Shown: piece after piece, positions 1 through 9,934 of the stretch
Numbering within the stretch: position 1 is the first letter of the stretch
Layout: the number at the start of each line of letters is the position of its first letter
Origin: Treponema primitia ZAS-2
GTDB taxonomy: Bacteria; Spirochaetota; Spirochaetia; Treponematales; Breznakiellaceae
DNA: 64,000 nt
Assembly: GCF_000214375.1 (NCBI RefSeq)
Contig: NC_015578.1
Location: forward strand, 2,480,001 to 2,544,000
Direction: 5' to 3'
Notes under the pieces: generated by a model
What the model was told of the DNA's origin: nothing
Database searches by the model: none
What the model saw: only the letters and a program-made list of their open reading frames with translations
Program-made: the position numbers and the translations under genes

Positions 1-4
1 GAAT

Positions 5-3000
5 ATGAACAAGTCAATAAAAGACACGATAAAAAAAGTCCTGGTCCTTGGTTCCGGGGGCTTGAAGATAGGCCAAGCCGGGGAGTTTGATTACTCCGGG
101 TCCCAGGCCCTCAAGGCACTGCGGGAAGAGGGCATTAAAACTGTTCTTATCAACCCCAATATCGCTACCATCCAGACCAGCGAGGGCATGGCGGATTCCA
201 CCTACTTTCTGCCCGTAACTCCCGAGTATGTCAGGCAGGTGATCGAAAAGGAAAAGCCCAACGGCCTCCTCCTCTCCTTTGGGGGACAGACCGCCCTGAA
301 CTGCGGGGTTGAGCTGGACCGGGACGGGACCCTGTATAAGTACGGGGTCAAGGTGCTGGGCACGCCGGTTAAGGCTATCGAAGATACCGAGGACCGGGAG
401 CTGTTCGTAAACCGGCTCAATGAGATCGGGGCGCTGACACCCCGCAGTATCGCTGCTACAAACACTGATGCTGCGGCAGCGGCGGCTGAAAAGATAGGCT
501 ACCCCGTGATGGTCCGTATCGCCTATGCCCTGGGAGGGGCCGGTTCGGGGATCTGCCGCAATGAAGGAGACATACGCCGCCGCTGCGACCGGGCCTTTGC
601 CCATACAACCCAGGTGCTGGTGGAGGAATGGCTGGGGGGCTGGAAGGAAATTGAGTACGAAGTGGTGCGGGACAGGTTTGATAACTGTATCACCGTTTGT
701 AATATGGAAAATTTTGACCCCCTGGGCATACATACCGGAGAGAGTATCGTTATTGCCCCTTCACAAACACTCACCGATTCTGAGTACCACAAACTCAGGC
801 GTATTGCCATTGAGGTGATCCGCCACCTGGGCATCGTGGGGGAATGTAATGTCCAGTACGCCCTGGACCCGGAATCGGAAGACTACCGCATCATCGAAGT
901 GAACGCCCGGCTTTCCCGAAGTTCCGCCCTGGCTTCCAAGGCCACAGGCTACCCCTTAGCTTTTGTGGCGGCAAAACTCGCCCTGGGCTATTCCCTGGTG
1001 GATATAGAAAACCGCATTACCAGGGTTACCAAATCCTGCTTTGAACCCGCCCTGGACTACTGCGTAGTAAAGGTACCCCGCTGGGACCTGAGCAAGTTTA
1101 AAAATGTAGACCTCCGCATCGGTTCTGAGATGAAGTCCGTAGGGGAGGTGATGTCCATAGGCCGCAGTTTTGAAGAAGCCCTGCAAAAGGCCCTGCGTAT
1201 GACCGGCATCGGGGCGCCCGGGCTTTCCGCCGATGACGCCCTCTGCGGCGGGGGTCTCAGCAATATCCGGGACGCCCTGGTCAAGCCCACGGACCGGCGC
1301 ATCTTCATCATTTACCGGGCCTTACTGGACGGCTGGACCGTGGAACGGATCCACAGGCTTACTAAAATTGACAAGTGGTTCCTCTACAAAATCGCCAATG
1401 CTTTGAATACGGAGAAGGAACTGCGGGAAGCAGGGAAACTGGATAAAGAAGCGGGCAGTAAAGGTGCGTCCCTGAACCGGAACCTCCTTGCCCGGGCCAA
1501 AGGCCTCGGGTTTTCAGATTTCAGGATCGGTGAATTTCTCGGGCTATCGGAAATGCAGATCCGGACCATACGGGAAGGATTTAGGATACGGCCCCAGATT
1601 AAACAGATCGACACCTTAGCTGCGGAATACCCCGCAAAAACCAACTACCTGTACATGAGCTACGGCAGTTCGGCTCCGGGAAGCGGGGCCAGTGATGATG
1701 TGGCGCCTTCAGGGCGGGGGGTGATGGTCCTGGGTTCAGGGGCTTACCGGATCGGGAGCAGCGTTGAATTTGACTGGTGCTGCGTCAACGCCGTGGAGAC
1801 CGCACGAAAACTGGGGCGCTATTCCATCATGGTGAACTGCAATCCTGAAACTGTGTCCACAGATTACGATATGTGCGACCGGCTCTACTTTGAAGAACTT
1901 ACCCTAGAACGGGTGCTGGATATCTATGAACGGGAACGGCCCGAGGGAGTAATACTCTCCATGGGCGGCCAGATACCCAACAACCTTGCTACCAAGCTCT
2001 ACGATTCCGGGGTGCTGATCTACGGCACCACTCCTGCATCAATAGATATGGCGGAGGACCGGAACAAATTTTCCGCCCTCCTGGACAAACTGGGTATTGA
2101 GCAGCCCGAATGGAAGGAACTCACCGATCTCCCATCAGCTAAAGCCTTTGCCGCACAGGTAGGCTATCCGGTGCTTATCCGGCCCAGTTATGTGCTCTCC
2201 GGCGCCGCCATGAACGTGGCCTGGAGCGACGAAACCTTGGAAGAATTCCTGGGCCTTGCAGCGGATGTGTCGGCGGAACACCCGGTGGTGATCTCCAAGT
2301 TTATCGAAAATTCCAAGGAAATCGAAATCGACGCAGTGGCAAAACGGGGAGAGATACTCTACCACGCCATCACGGAACACGTGGAAAATGCAGGGATCCA
2401 TTCCGGGGACGCCACAGTAGTACTGCCCGCACAACGGCTCTACCTCCAGACGGTCCGGAAGATCCGCAAGATCAGCTCCGAGATTGCCCGGGCCCTGGAC
2501 ATCACCGGGCCCTTCAACATCCAGTTCCTGGCCCAGCGCACCCGGGTACGGGTCATCGAATGCAACCTCCGGGCCAGCCGGAGTTTCCCCTTCTGTTCCA
2601 AAGTGAGCCGGGTAAACATGATCGATATGGCGGTCCGGGCCATGCTGGACGAGCCTTCAAACACCGACCCTGCTCGGAATACTCCCTCATCCGCCCTGGA
2701 CCTGGACTGGGTGGGAGTCAAAGCCGCCCAGTTCAGTTTCTCCCGGCTCCACGGCGCAGACCCGGTGAGCGGGGTGGAGATGGCCTCCACCGGGGAAGTG
2801 GGCTGCATAGGCACAGAAATGAACGACGCCTTCCTCAAAGCCCTGCTTTCGGTAGGCTACCGTATCCCTAAAAAGCGGATACTCCTTTCCACGGGCCCCC
2901 TGGAGGACAAACTGGACTTCCTGGATTCCGCCAAAGCCCTGGTAGCCATGGGCTACGAACTCTACGCATCCCGGGGCACCGCCAAGTTCCTGGCCTCCAA

Positions 3001-3274
3001 CGGGGTTCCCTCCCAGGCCCTGAACTGGCCCCTGGAATCCAAGGAGCCCAATATTGCGGGCTACATCAAGCGCCGGGAACTGGACATGATCATCAACATC
3101 CCCAAGAACAACCGGGAAACGGAACTGAAAAACGACTACATCATCCGCCGCATGGCAGTAGACTTCGACATCCCCCTGTTTGCCAACATAAAAATGGCCC
3201 GCCAATTCATCGACGCCATAGCCGACTTCCGCACCAAGGGGCTGGAAATCAAAGCATGGGAAGAGTATCGCTAG
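5..3274 (+). CDS. carB: Carbamoyl-phosphate synthase large subunit
   Basis: 1089 residues, the usual CarB length. It makes carbamoyl phosphate from bicarbonate, ATP and ammonia delivered by the small subunit, feeding pyrimidine and arginine synthesis in the cytoplasm. Both halves carry the duplicated ATP-grasp core: the first begins LVLGSGGLKIGQAGEFDYSG, the second near residue 570 begins VMVLGSGAYRIGSSVEFDW. The C-terminal 140 residues form an MGS-like allosteric domain. The second half departs from textbook CarB in several places, for example SSVEFDWCCVNA and NCNPETVSTDYDMCDRLYFE, but the pattern is intact. carA is not in the window; it could lie just upstream, since only four bases precede this ATG. 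The function call is firm. Confidence 0.97.
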   Translation: MNKSIKDTIKKVLVLGSGGLKIGQAGEFDYSGSQALKALREEGIKTVLINPNIATIQTSEGMADSTYFLPVTPEYVRQVIEKEKPNGLLLSFGGQTALNCGVELDRDGTLYKYGVKVLGTPVKAIEDTEDRELFVNRLNEIGALTPRSIAATNTDAAAAAAEKIGYPVMVRIAYALGGAGSGICRNEGDIRRRCDRAFAHTTQVLVEEWLGGWKEIEYEVVRDRFDNCITVCNMENFDPLGIHTGESIVIAPSQTLTDSEYHKLRRIAIEVIRHLGIVGECNVQYALDPESEDYRIIEVNARLSRSSALASKATGYPLAFVAAKLALGYSLVDIENRITRVTKSCFEPALDYCVVKVPRWDLSKFKNVDLRIGSEMKSVGEVMSIGRSFEEALQKALRMTGIGAPGLSADDALCGGGLSNIRDALVKPTDRRIFIIYRALLDGWTVERIHRLTKIDKWFLYKIANALNTEKELREAGKLDKEAGSKGASLNRNLLARAKGLGFSDFRIGEFLGLSEMQIRTIREGFRIRPQIKQIDTLAAEYPAKTNYLYMSYGSSAPGSGASDDVAPSGRGVMVLGSGAYRIGSSVEFDWCCVNAVETARKLGRYSIMVNCNPETVSTDYDMCDRLYFEELTLERVLDIYERERPEGVILSMGGQIPNNLATKLYDSGVLIYGTTPASIDMAEDRNKFSALLDKLGIEQPEWKELTDLPSAKAFAAQVGYPVLIRPSYVLSGAAMNVAWSDETLEEFLGLAADVSAEHPVVISKFIENSKEIEIDAVAKRGEILYHAITEHVENAGIHSGDATVVLPAQRLYLQTVRKIRKISSEIARALDITGPFNIQFLAQRTRVRVIECNLRASRSFPFCSKVSRVNMIDMAVRAMLDEPSNTDPARNTPSSALDLDWVGVKAAQFSFSRLHGADPVSGVEMASTGEVGCIGTEMNDAFLKALLSVGYRIPKKRILLSTGPLEDKLDFLDSAKALVAMGYELYASRGTAKFLASNGVPSQALNWPLESKEPNIAGYIKRRELDMIINIPKNNRETELKNDYIIRRMAVDFDIPLFANIKMARQFIDAIADFRTKGLEIKAWEEYR

Positions 3275-3292
3275 GATTTAGGGTATCACTAA

Positions 3293-3324
3293 AAACACTG
3301 AATTCCGTTAGGCATTCAGTGTTT
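3293..3324. terminator. Bidirectional terminator between carB and the PilZ gene
   Basis: A perfect 11-bp inverted repeat (AAACACTGAAT and its complement) with a 10-base loop. It has an A-rich 5' flank and T-rich 3' end and lies between two convergent genes. It could stop transcription from either side. Confidence 0.75.
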
Positions 3325-3348
3325 CGCTAGAATTGCTATATTCCAGGC

Positions 3349-4116
3349 TCACACCTGAAGGGAATCAATATAGCGCTGGAGACTCTCTTTGATAAAATGG
3401 TGGATTGCCCGTTTGGTTTCCAGGCTCATATTACTGGTGTCAAAGAGGAATACCCATATTGCGTTATTGTTGGGACGGGAACCCAGGCAGGCCAAATCCG
3501 CCGTAACCTGTGCGGGCCCCAGTTTTAGCCGGGCCCCCTTCAGTTTGGTATCTTTGGTTATACCCTGGACGCCGTCAGCCGCCACTTTCAGGGCAAAGCC
3601 GTCAGAGCTGATATCCAGGAGTTTTCCCTGAACTTGCCCCGCTTCTCCCCGGTATCCCAGGGCGGCGCTCCCCTCTTCAACAATCGCCCGGAAGCTCTTC
3701 CGGCGGCCCTTGGCTTCGTTAACCCGAAGGGTTTCGTCCACTATATGAGTGCTATCCTGGAGGCCATGCTTCAGCTGCACATAGCCGCAGGGCACCCCGA
3801 TTTCCATGAGGTACTTTTCCATCAGGGCCCGGTCGGTATTATAGGAAAAAATACCCAAAGAGACATTGATATCCTGATTACCTTGAATTTCCCGGATATA
3901 GGTATCCCATTCCCGTTCTTCCAACTTCTCATCAATATTGATGAACATGATGGATCCGGGGAACCGTTCTATAAGACGACGCGCCCGCAGGTGGTCTCTG
4001 AGGACATAAACCTCATATCCACTGATAACCAGTTCGTCAAGCATTTCTTCCTGCATGACGCTATGCGGGTAGAGAAAAAAGACCTTCCGGCCTTCTAAGG
4101 GTGCTTCTGTTTTCAT
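3349..4116 (-). CDS. PilZ-domain protein, probable cyclic-di-GMP receptor
   Basis: 255 residues with no signal peptide. The C-terminal half carries both parts of the PilZ cyclic-di-GMP signature: RKSFR (RxxxR) near residue 139 and DISSDG ([D/N]xSxxG) near residue 168. The N-terminal 120 residues look like a response-regulator-like alpha/beta domain (KVFFLYPHSVMQEEMLDELV) but I see no clear phosphoacceptor set. It therefore probably links cyclic-di-GMP to motility or envelope behaviour; the actual partner cannot be told. The gene stands alone, convergent with carB. The start ATG has no convincing Shine-Dalgarno; a TATACT box ends 7 bases upstream. Confidence 0.85.
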   Translation of the reverse strand: MKTEAPLEGRKVFFLYPHSVMQEEMLDELVISGYEVYVLRDHLRARRLIERFPGSIMFINIDEKLEEREWDTYIREIQGNQDINVSLGIFSYNTDRALMEKYLMEIGVPCGYVQLKHGLQDSTHIVDETLRVNEAKGRRKSFRAIVEEGSAALGYRGEAGQVQGKLLDISSDGFALKVAADGVQGITKDTKLKGARLKLGPAQVTADLACLGSRPNNNAIWVFLFDTSNMSLETKRAIHHFIKESLQRYIDSLQV

Positions 4117-4123
4117 TGCTTAC

Positions 4124-4129
4124 AGTATA
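4124..4129 (-). promoter_or_regulatory. Possible -10 box of the PilZ gene
   Basis: TATACT on the minus strand, 7 bases before the ATG. No acceptable -35 hexamer is visible at 17-18 bases. If used, the transcript would be almost leaderless. Weak call. Confidence 0.3.
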
Positions 4130-4188
4130 TACCTTTCCTTAATAAATTCTATTATTTTTCATATAAAAATGCAAAATAATACAAAAAA

Positions 4189-6504
4189 CTATTCAGGGTG
4201 TTTATAATAATTGATCAGACACCCATCCGCCAGTATATGCCGTTCCGTGTCCGTAAGTGAACCCAGGGATACCCGGATTTCAGATGCGCCGCCGCGGGCT
4301 CTGCCACCCGCGGGGGCAAGGTCTGGCTCGGTAGACAATACATAGGCCTTTATGGCATCCGCCTTACCTAGCAGGGCTTCCCGTATACTGGGCAAAAACA
4401 CAAAATCTCCGGTTTTCAGGGCTGAAGGGTCCTGAACCAGGAAGGGCAGTATGCCCCAGTTGATCAGGTTGGACCGGTAGCGCTTGGTGGCGTATTCCCG
4501 GGCGAAGTTGGCCGAGGCCCCCAGTACCCGCTGGCAGGAGGCGGCCTGTTCCCGGGCTGAACCGTCCCCGGGTTTATTGGCGTAAATGGCACTGCCCAGA
4601 GCCGCCTGTTCCGGCTTGGCGTCCTCATACCCTAGAATGGATTTTATTCTTTCATAGATTAATACTAAATCCGGGGTAATGTTAGCCTTTTGACGGCCCT
4701 GCTCCAGGGCCTGAACCGCCTTTGCTTTGCCCACATATTCCGGGTCCCGCCTGCTCAGAGTAAATTCCGCCAGCCTCAGGGGGTTTGAGCGGTAAGAAGA
4801 TGTTTCCCCCGAGGGGATAAGTTCGTCCGTGGTGGTCACCGGATCGTCTATATAGCTGACTATCCTGAGCAGCAGATCCTCTGTCAGTTCCGGCAAAGGG
4901 GGCCAGTCCTTGATATTCGGGCCTGTGATCAGGGCCTTCTCGGGCGCCGGTTTCCCGCTTCCATCGTAGACCCGCTTGGCGTAGATGCCCCGGTCAAAGA
5001 AGTAGCTGGGCTTGGGGTTGTACCCTTCGCCTTCGCCGGCGGCGGTAAGCCTGCCTCCGTTGGCGGCGGTGGCGGCTATGGAACGGGCGTCCATCAGGGC
5101 CACCGAGGCAATTTGCCCGTCGGAAGGCTTGGAGCCCTCACGGTTCGGGAAGTTGCGGGTGGTATGTCGTATGGAGAAGCCCCCGTTGGCCGGGGTGTCC
5201 CCGGCGCCGAAACAGGGGCCGCAGAAGGCTGAGCGGACTATGGCCCCGGCGGCGATCAATTTTCCTATGGCACCGTTCTTCACCAGTTCTGCAAAAACCG
5301 GCTGGCTGTCCGGGTATACGCTCAGGGAGAATTCCCGGTTGCCCACGGAAGCGCCTTCAAGGATATCCGCAGCGGCCATGATATTGTTGAAGGTGCCCCC
5401 GGAACAGCCGGCGATGATACCCTGGTCAACAAATATTTCGCCTCCCCGCAGTTTTTCCCGCAGCTTTACTGAGAGGCCCGGCACGCCGATAGCCTTATTC
5501 GCCTCTTCCTCGGTTTTGGCGAGTATATCTGCGGCGTTCTCCTTAAGTTCCCGGATGGTAAACACCTTTGAAGGATGGAAGGGCATGGCAATGGAAGGCT
5601 CAATTGTTGAAAGGTCTACCAGGATAACCCCGTCATAATAGGAGCCCTCTGAGGGAGACAGTTCCCGGTAGTCCTCTCCCCTTCCGTGTGTTTCCAGGTA
5701 CTCCCGCACCTTGCCGTCGGTTTTCCAGATCGACGACCAGCAGGTAGTTTCAGTGCTCATCACGTCAATGCCGTTCCGGAAATCCACCGGCAAGTTTGCA
5801 ATGCCGTCGCCGATAAATTCCATCACCTTGTTTTTTACGAAGCCCTTTTCAAATACTGCGGCAATAATTGCCAGGGAAACATCATGGGGCCCCACGCCGT
5901 TCCGGGGACTCCCGGTAAGGTATACCGCCACCACTTCCGGGCGGGCCATGTCGTAGGTCCTGCCCACCAGCTGCTTGGCAAGCTCGCCGCCCCCTTCGCC
6001 CACCGCCATGGTTCCCAGGGCGCCGTAGCGGGTGTGGCTGTCTGAGCCAAGGATCATCTTTCCGCAGCCTGCCATCATTTCCCGGTTATAGGAATGGATC
6101 ACCGCCAGGTGGGGGGGCACATAGATACCGCCGTATTTTTCCGCTGCCGAAAGGGCAAACACATGGTCGTCCTCGTTGATGGTGCCCCCCACAGCGCAGA
6201 GGGTGTTGTGGCAGTTGGTAAGCACATAGGGAACAGGAAAACTGTCCATGCCGCTTGCCCGGGCAGTTTGTATGATCCCCACATAGGTAATATCATGGGA
6301 AGTCATGGAATCAAATTTGAGCTTAAAATTCTGCTCATCACCACTGTTGTGGGCCGACAGTATGGCCCAGGACATGGTCTTCTTCCGGCCATCATCAGGA
6401 GAAACTACTCTGCCAAGGCGCTTCAATTCTGCCACACCCTTTTCATCATCAGGGATCAGCTTTCCATTGATTAAAAACGCGCCACCCTTGAAAATTTCCA
6501 CCAT
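4189..6504 (-). CDS. Aconitase-superfamily hydratase (YbhJ-like)
   Basis: 771 residues, aconitase superfamily. Visible signatures are GSDSHTRYGALG (substrate and cluster region), GCSGGTFNN near residue 370 and FCGPCFGAG near residue 430, supplying the three cysteines expected for a [4Fe-4S] cluster. These are followed by TTRNFPNREGSK, the counterpart of the NRNF arginine motif. The C-terminal swivel domain contains GILPF. Length and order resemble the uncharacterised YbhJ-type hydratases rather than AcnA or AcnB, so the substrate is uncertain; citrate/isocitrate is only one possibility. A strong Shine-Dalgarno (GGAGGT) lies 8 bases before the ATG. No promoter is visible between it and the terminator just upstream, so expression may depend on readthrough from the Lol-type genes. 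Confidence 0.85.
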   Translation of the reverse strand: MVEIFKGGAFLINGKLIPDDEKGVAELKRLGRVVSPDDGRKKTMSWAILSAHNSGDEQNFKLKFDSMTSHDITYVGIIQTARASGMDSFPVPYVLTNCHNTLCAVGGTINEDDHVFALSAAEKYGGIYVPPHLAVIHSYNREMMAGCGKMILGSDSHTRYGALGTMAVGEGGGELAKQLVGRTYDMARPEVVAVYLTGSPRNGVGPHDVSLAIIAAVFEKGFVKNKVMEFIGDGIANLPVDFRNGIDVMSTETTCWSSIWKTDGKVREYLETHGRGEDYRELSPSEGSYYDGVILVDLSTIEPSIAMPFHPSKVFTIRELKENAADILAKTEEEANKAIGVPGLSVKLREKLRGGEIFVDQGIIAGCSGGTFNNIMAAADILEGASVGNREFSLSVYPDSQPVFAELVKNGAIGKLIAAGAIVRSAFCGPCFGAGDTPANGGFSIRHTTRNFPNREGSKPSDGQIASVALMDARSIAATAANGGRLTAAGEGEGYNPKPSYFFDRGIYAKRVYDGSGKPAPEKALITGPNIKDWPPLPELTEDLLLRIVSYIDDPVTTTDELIPSGETSSYRSNPLRLAEFTLSRRDPEYVGKAKAVQALEQGRQKANITPDLVLIYERIKSILGYEDAKPEQAALGSAIYANKPGDGSAREQAASCQRVLGASANFAREYATKRYRSNLINWGILPFLVQDPSALKTGDFVFLPSIREALLGKADAIKAYVLSTEPDLAPAGGRARGGASEIRVSLGSLTDTERHILADGCLINYYKHPE

Positions 6505-6518
6505 ACCCTTTTACCTCC

Positions 6519-6555
6519 AAAAAACGTGGAGAAAATTGCTAGCAATTTTCTCCAC
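6519..6555 (-). terminator. Palindromic intrinsic terminator directly before the hydratase
   Basis: A 30-bp perfect palindrome at 6526-6555 is followed on the minus strand by G and six T residues (6519-6524). The hydratase Shine-Dalgarno starts immediately after the T-run. This would end the Lol-type operon or attenuate the hydratase. Confidence 0.75.
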
Positions 6556-6592
6556 GGAGGTTTAAAAATCCCATCGGGATTTTTAAACCTCC
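6556..6592 (-). promoter_or_regulatory. 17-bp perfect hairpin abutting the terminator
   Basis: Arms 6556-6572 and 6576-6592 are perfectly complementary with a 3-base loop. The hairpin starts right after the stop of the permease gene and touches the palindrome at 6555. On the minus strand the proximal arm begins GGAGG. The whole 88-base intergenic gap is thus two hairpins, a T-run and a ribosome binding site. Confidence 0.6.
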
Positions 6593-7852
6593 CTAATACT
6601 TTCGCAGCAATTCTATCGGGGGAATGGCCCCAGCCCGCCGGGCGGGAATCCAGGAAGCCAACATGGACGCCAGGATGGTGCCTATACCGATATTGAAAAT
6701 CGAAGACCAGTCCATAACCAGGGGAATATTCTCCAGATAATAGCCCGGGTCCAGAATCTTCACTTCTCCGCCACGGAAAAGGGAGGAGAAAAAACCCAGT
6801 ATCTTCTCAAGGCCATGTATGATGGGGTTGATGCAGGATCCTATTCCCAGTCCCAAAGCTATGCCTATAACAGCCCCGGTAAGGCCCGTCAGGAAGGCGC
6901 ACCAGATAAAGATCCGGCGTATACCACCCGGACTGGTCCCAAAGGCCTTCAGCACCGCGATATCCCGCTGCCGTTCTATGGCCAGCATAGATGTGGCTGA
7001 AGACACGTTTACTGCCGCCACTATTACTATCAGGGCCATGATAAACAAGAGAAGCTGCCTGGTGGATTCATAGGAACTGTATTGAGAAAGCTGAAGTTCC
7101 TTCCAGGTATAAATTCCGTAGCCCATACCCAATTTATTGTAGAGTCCGTATGCCATAGCATCCGCCCCTTTATAAGGATCATCGATCTTAAGCATCAGGT
7201 AGGAGGAGGATAAGTCTGCTGAAAGTATACGCAGCCCCGACTCATAGTTCATGATACACCAGAGTGAATCAAGCTCCCGGTACCCGGAAGAAACAATACC
7301 CCTGATGGTGAATGGGAAAAGCCGGGGTATACTTCTGCCATCATCGGCTATACGCAGGGTCATGATTCGCAGAGTATCTCCCACTTCTGCCCCCAGGTTC
7401 TCTGCCAGGGCTTCCCCGAGCAGCACATCATTGGGTCCCTCGAGGCTTGCGCTTCCCGACAGGGTTTTCAGGAAACGCCGGCTCCCGGGATCTTCCCAAA
7501 AGGAACTGTCTGTGGCCCTGATGGTGGCACCGACCCTGCCTTTTTTACCTACCAGCACCCCCAGACCCTGGCGCTCCCGCCAGACCCCCCGAAGCCCCGG
7601 GGTATCAGGGGGAACAGGTATATTCTCAATACCCTGGTCCAGGAAGTCGAAAATCTGTATATGCCCGGTCCCCAATTCCAGGTAACGGTCGGTGATGCCC
7701 CGGATCATCCCGTCTGCCACCATAAGGGTAACAATGATGGGGATCAAGCCCAGGGCAATACCTCCGGCGGCGCCACGGAGATAGCGGCCCCCTTCTTTGG
7801 CCCGGCCCAGAAGGTAGCGCAGGGCAATGAAAAAGAGAGGACCCGCCTTCAA
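6593..7852 (-). CDS. LolC/LolE-family ABC transporter permease
   Basis: 419 residues, FtsX/MacB-type permease of the lipoprotein-releasing family. One membrane helix lies near residues 25-45, followed by a large periplasmic domain of about 200 residues. Three C-terminal helices follow, starting with LLLFIMALIVIVAAVNVSSA. The ending LASWIPARRAGAIPPIELLRKY is the typical PxxxLR-type tail. It most likely works with the ATPase upstream and the second permease to release lipoproteins from the inner membrane. Its ATG overlaps the ATPase stop by four bases (ATGA), so the two are translationally coupled. Confidence 0.88.
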   Translation of the reverse strand: MKAGPLFFIALRYLLGRAKEGGRYLRGAAGGIALGLIPIIVTLMVADGMIRGITDRYLELGTGHIQIFDFLDQGIENIPVPPDTPGLRGVWRERQGLGVLVGKKGRVGATIRATDSSFWEDPGSRRFLKTLSGSASLEGPNDVLLGEALAENLGAEVGDTLRIMTLRIADDGRSIPRLFPFTIRGIVSSGYRELDSLWCIMNYESGLRILSADLSSSYLMLKIDDPYKGADAMAYGLYNKLGMGYGIYTWKELQLSQYSSYESTRQLLLFIMALIVIVAAVNVSSATSMLAIERQRDIAVLKAFGTSPGGIRRIFIWCAFLTGLTGAVIGIALGLGIGSCINPIIHGLEKILGFFSSLFRGGEVKILDPGYYLENIPLVMDWSSIFNIGIGTILASMLASWIPARRAGAIPPIELLRKY

Positions 7853-8592
7853 TTCACAACTCCATCTTGAGGAAAATCGGCCGACTGGGGTCCGCTTAGT
7901 AATACTCCCGCCGCCAGGGTATAGTGGGTTTTCGCCCGGTCCGCCACCTGCATATCGTGGGTGACCACCAGGAGGGTCTTACCCCATTTCTCGGCCCCCG
8001 AGTAGAGCAGTTCCGCCACCAGGGCGCTGTTCCGGGAATCCAGGTTTCCTGTGGGCTCGTCAGCCAGAATCAGGTCCGGATCGTTCATCATGGACCGGGC
8101 CACGGCGACCCGCTGCCGCTCCCCACCGGAAAGCTGTGAGGGATAGTGCTCAAGCCTATCCAGGAGCTGCACATCCCCCAGGAGGAGCCTGGCCTTTTCC
8201 ACAGCGTCCTTCTTTTTCATCCCCGCGATATAGGCAGGGAGCATCACATTTTCCAGAGCGGTAAAATCCTTCAATAAATAGTGAAACTGAAAGATAAATC
8301 CGATACGTTTACTGCGGTATGAGCTGAGGGCTGATTCGGAAAGCCCGGCGATATCTGTGTCCCCCACGGTAACAGACCCGGAATCGCTGCGGTCAAGTCC
8401 TCCCAAAATATTGAGAAGGGTACTCTTACCGCTGCCGCTTTCACCGGTAACCGCCGCCGAAGTTCCCCGTTTAATATCCAGGCTGATACCCCGGAGTATA
8501 TGGAGCGTTTCTGCTCCGGATGTATAGTCCTTCACCAAATTCTTAACCGAAACAAGGACCCCAGCATCAGGGGGCGCATCATTATTATTCAT
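7849..8592 (-). CDS. lolD: LolD-type ABC transporter ATPase
   Basis: 247 residues. Walker A is GESGSGKST, the signature motif is [13 protein letters not shown], and Walker B is [14 protein letters not shown], the LolD/MacB-class form. A longer reading frame opens at 8640, but the ATG at 8592 is chosen because GGAGGT lies about 9 bases upstream at 8602-8607. The start overlaps the end of the upstream permease gene by 8 bases. The ATPase sits between its two permeases, the arrangement of a LolCDE lipoprotein exporter. Confidence 0.9.
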   Translation of the reverse strand: MNNNDAPPDAGVLVSVKNLVKDYTSGAETLHILRGISLDIKRGTSAAVTGESGSGKSTLLNILGGLDRSDSGSVTVGDTDIAGLSESALSSYRSKRIGFIFQFHYLLKDFTALENVMLPAYIAGMKKKDAVEKARLLLGDVQLLDRLEHYPSQLSGGERQRVAVARSMMNDPDLILADEPTGNLDSRNSALVAELLYSGAEKWGKTLLVVTHDMQVADRAKTHYTLAAGVLLSGPQSADFPQDGVVN

Positions 8593-9934
8593 ACCGCAGT
8601 ACCTCCGCAGGCCTTGTCCGGGAGACCCTGCCCGAGGCAAACCAGGCCGACAAAAGGGCGGACAGGAAGCCGAATAGAAAAATAATCAACACCTCATGGG
8701 GGATGGGCCGTGATGGTATCGCCTTAATATAAAAAATTGTTGGAGAAAAAATGGCAAACCCTTCCCCTGCAACTCCTCCCCCGCCCATGAAGGCCGAGGA
8801 AATAAGGTTCAGTATACTGATAAAGAAATTCACCGTACCCTCCAGAATGGTAAAAAATGTTTGAATGTTAAAGGATATGAGCAATCCCAGGATCATACCA
8901 CCACCGGCGCCAAGCCCTCCGATGATGAAACCGTCCCAGACGAATACCAGGCGAACCGCCATATCCGAAGCTCCCATAGCCCGGAGCAGCCCAATCTCTT
9001 CCCGCCGTTCAAGAACACTGCGCCGCTGGGCCTGAAAAATATTCAGCCCTACCACAATAAAGATAAGCCCCACCAGAAGAAACATGAATAGTTTTTCTGT
9101 CCTCAGGGCTCCGAAGAAAGCCCGGTTATAATCCCTCCAGGAGGAAACCTTAAGCCCCTCCTCACCCTGTTCTTCCAACAGTATCCGCAGTTGTTCCACA
9201 CCTGCGTGATCCTGCCAGCGGTTCTTCAGTTTAATGCCCAGGGACAGATCCGAGGTTCCACCGGAATCTGGGGTAACGCCGTTCAGGATTCCCGCACGGT
9301 TTATATTGATAAAGGCCCAGCCCAGATCGTATTCGTAAAAATCGGACCGAAAAATCCCGGTAACAAAAAACCGGGAATTTGCCGCACCCTCCCCTTCTGT
9401 ACCGAAGAGATCCCCCGCCACGGATACCAGGCTGATCCAGTCCCCCACCCGGGCTTCAAGCCGCCGGGCAAGCTCCGCACCCAGAATTATATTACCCCCA
9501 TCCTCCAGGTTAAAGGAACCGGCTTCAAGGGCCAGCTTCGATGCCATACCCGGATCCTGCTCCAAGGCATCCGGCCCCAGGCCCCGGGTTACCACCCCGC
9601 GCTGGCCAGGATGGTTCCCCCGGGCCAAGCCCTGAACATCCCGGAAAGGCACCGCTGATTTGATGGCTGGAAGCTCTATGATCTTTACCAGCAGTTCCTC
9701 TCCCCGCTCGCCTGAAGGGAATGATTCTATCCGCAGATGGTAGGAGGATATTTCCAAAATACTTTCGATAAATCCCAGTTGAAACCCGTTCATTACCGAG
9801 ATGATCACCGTTAAAGCCAGTACCCCGGTGGCTATGCCAATTATACCCAGCACCGGTGCGGGGGAAGAACGGTTCCGGCGGCGGCCACGGAAATAACGGA
9901 CCGCCACAAAGCCTATCCAGCGCTGAAAAGCCAT
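8585..9934 (-). CDS. LolC/LolE-family ABC transporter permease, second subunit
   Basis: 449 residues. There is an N-terminal helix near residues 30-50 (GIATGVLALTVIISVMNGFQ), a long periplasmic domain, and three C-terminal helices, the first being MFLLVGLIFIVVGLNIFQA. The tail [12 protein letters not shown] is typical of the family. The C-terminal part carries an unusual inserted stretch of about 70 residues between the last two helices. Which subunit corresponds to LolC and which to LolE cannot be decided by eye. The ATG overlaps the stop of the preceding gene by one base. Confidence 0.88.
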   Translation of the reverse strand: MAFQRWIGFVAVRYFRGRRRNRSSPAPVLGIIGIATGVLALTVIISVMNGFQLGFIESILEISSYHLRIESFPSGERGEELLVKIIELPAIKSAVPFRDVQGLARGNHPGQRGVVTRGLGPDALEQDPGMASKLALEAGSFNLEDGGNIILGAELARRLEARVGDWISLVSVAGDLFGTEGEGAANSRFFVTGIFRSDFYEYDLGWAFININRAGILNGVTPDSGGTSDLSLGIKLKNRWQDHAGVEQLRILLEEQGEEGLKVSSWRDYNRAFFGALRTEKLFMFLLVGLIFIVVGLNIFQAQRRSVLERREEIGLLRAMGASDMAVRLVFVWDGFIIGGLGAGGGMILGLLISFNIQTFFTILEGTVNFFISILNLISSAFMGGGGVAGEGFAIFSPTIFYIKAIPSRPIPHEVLIIFLFGFLSALLSAWFASGRVSRTRPAEVLRYE

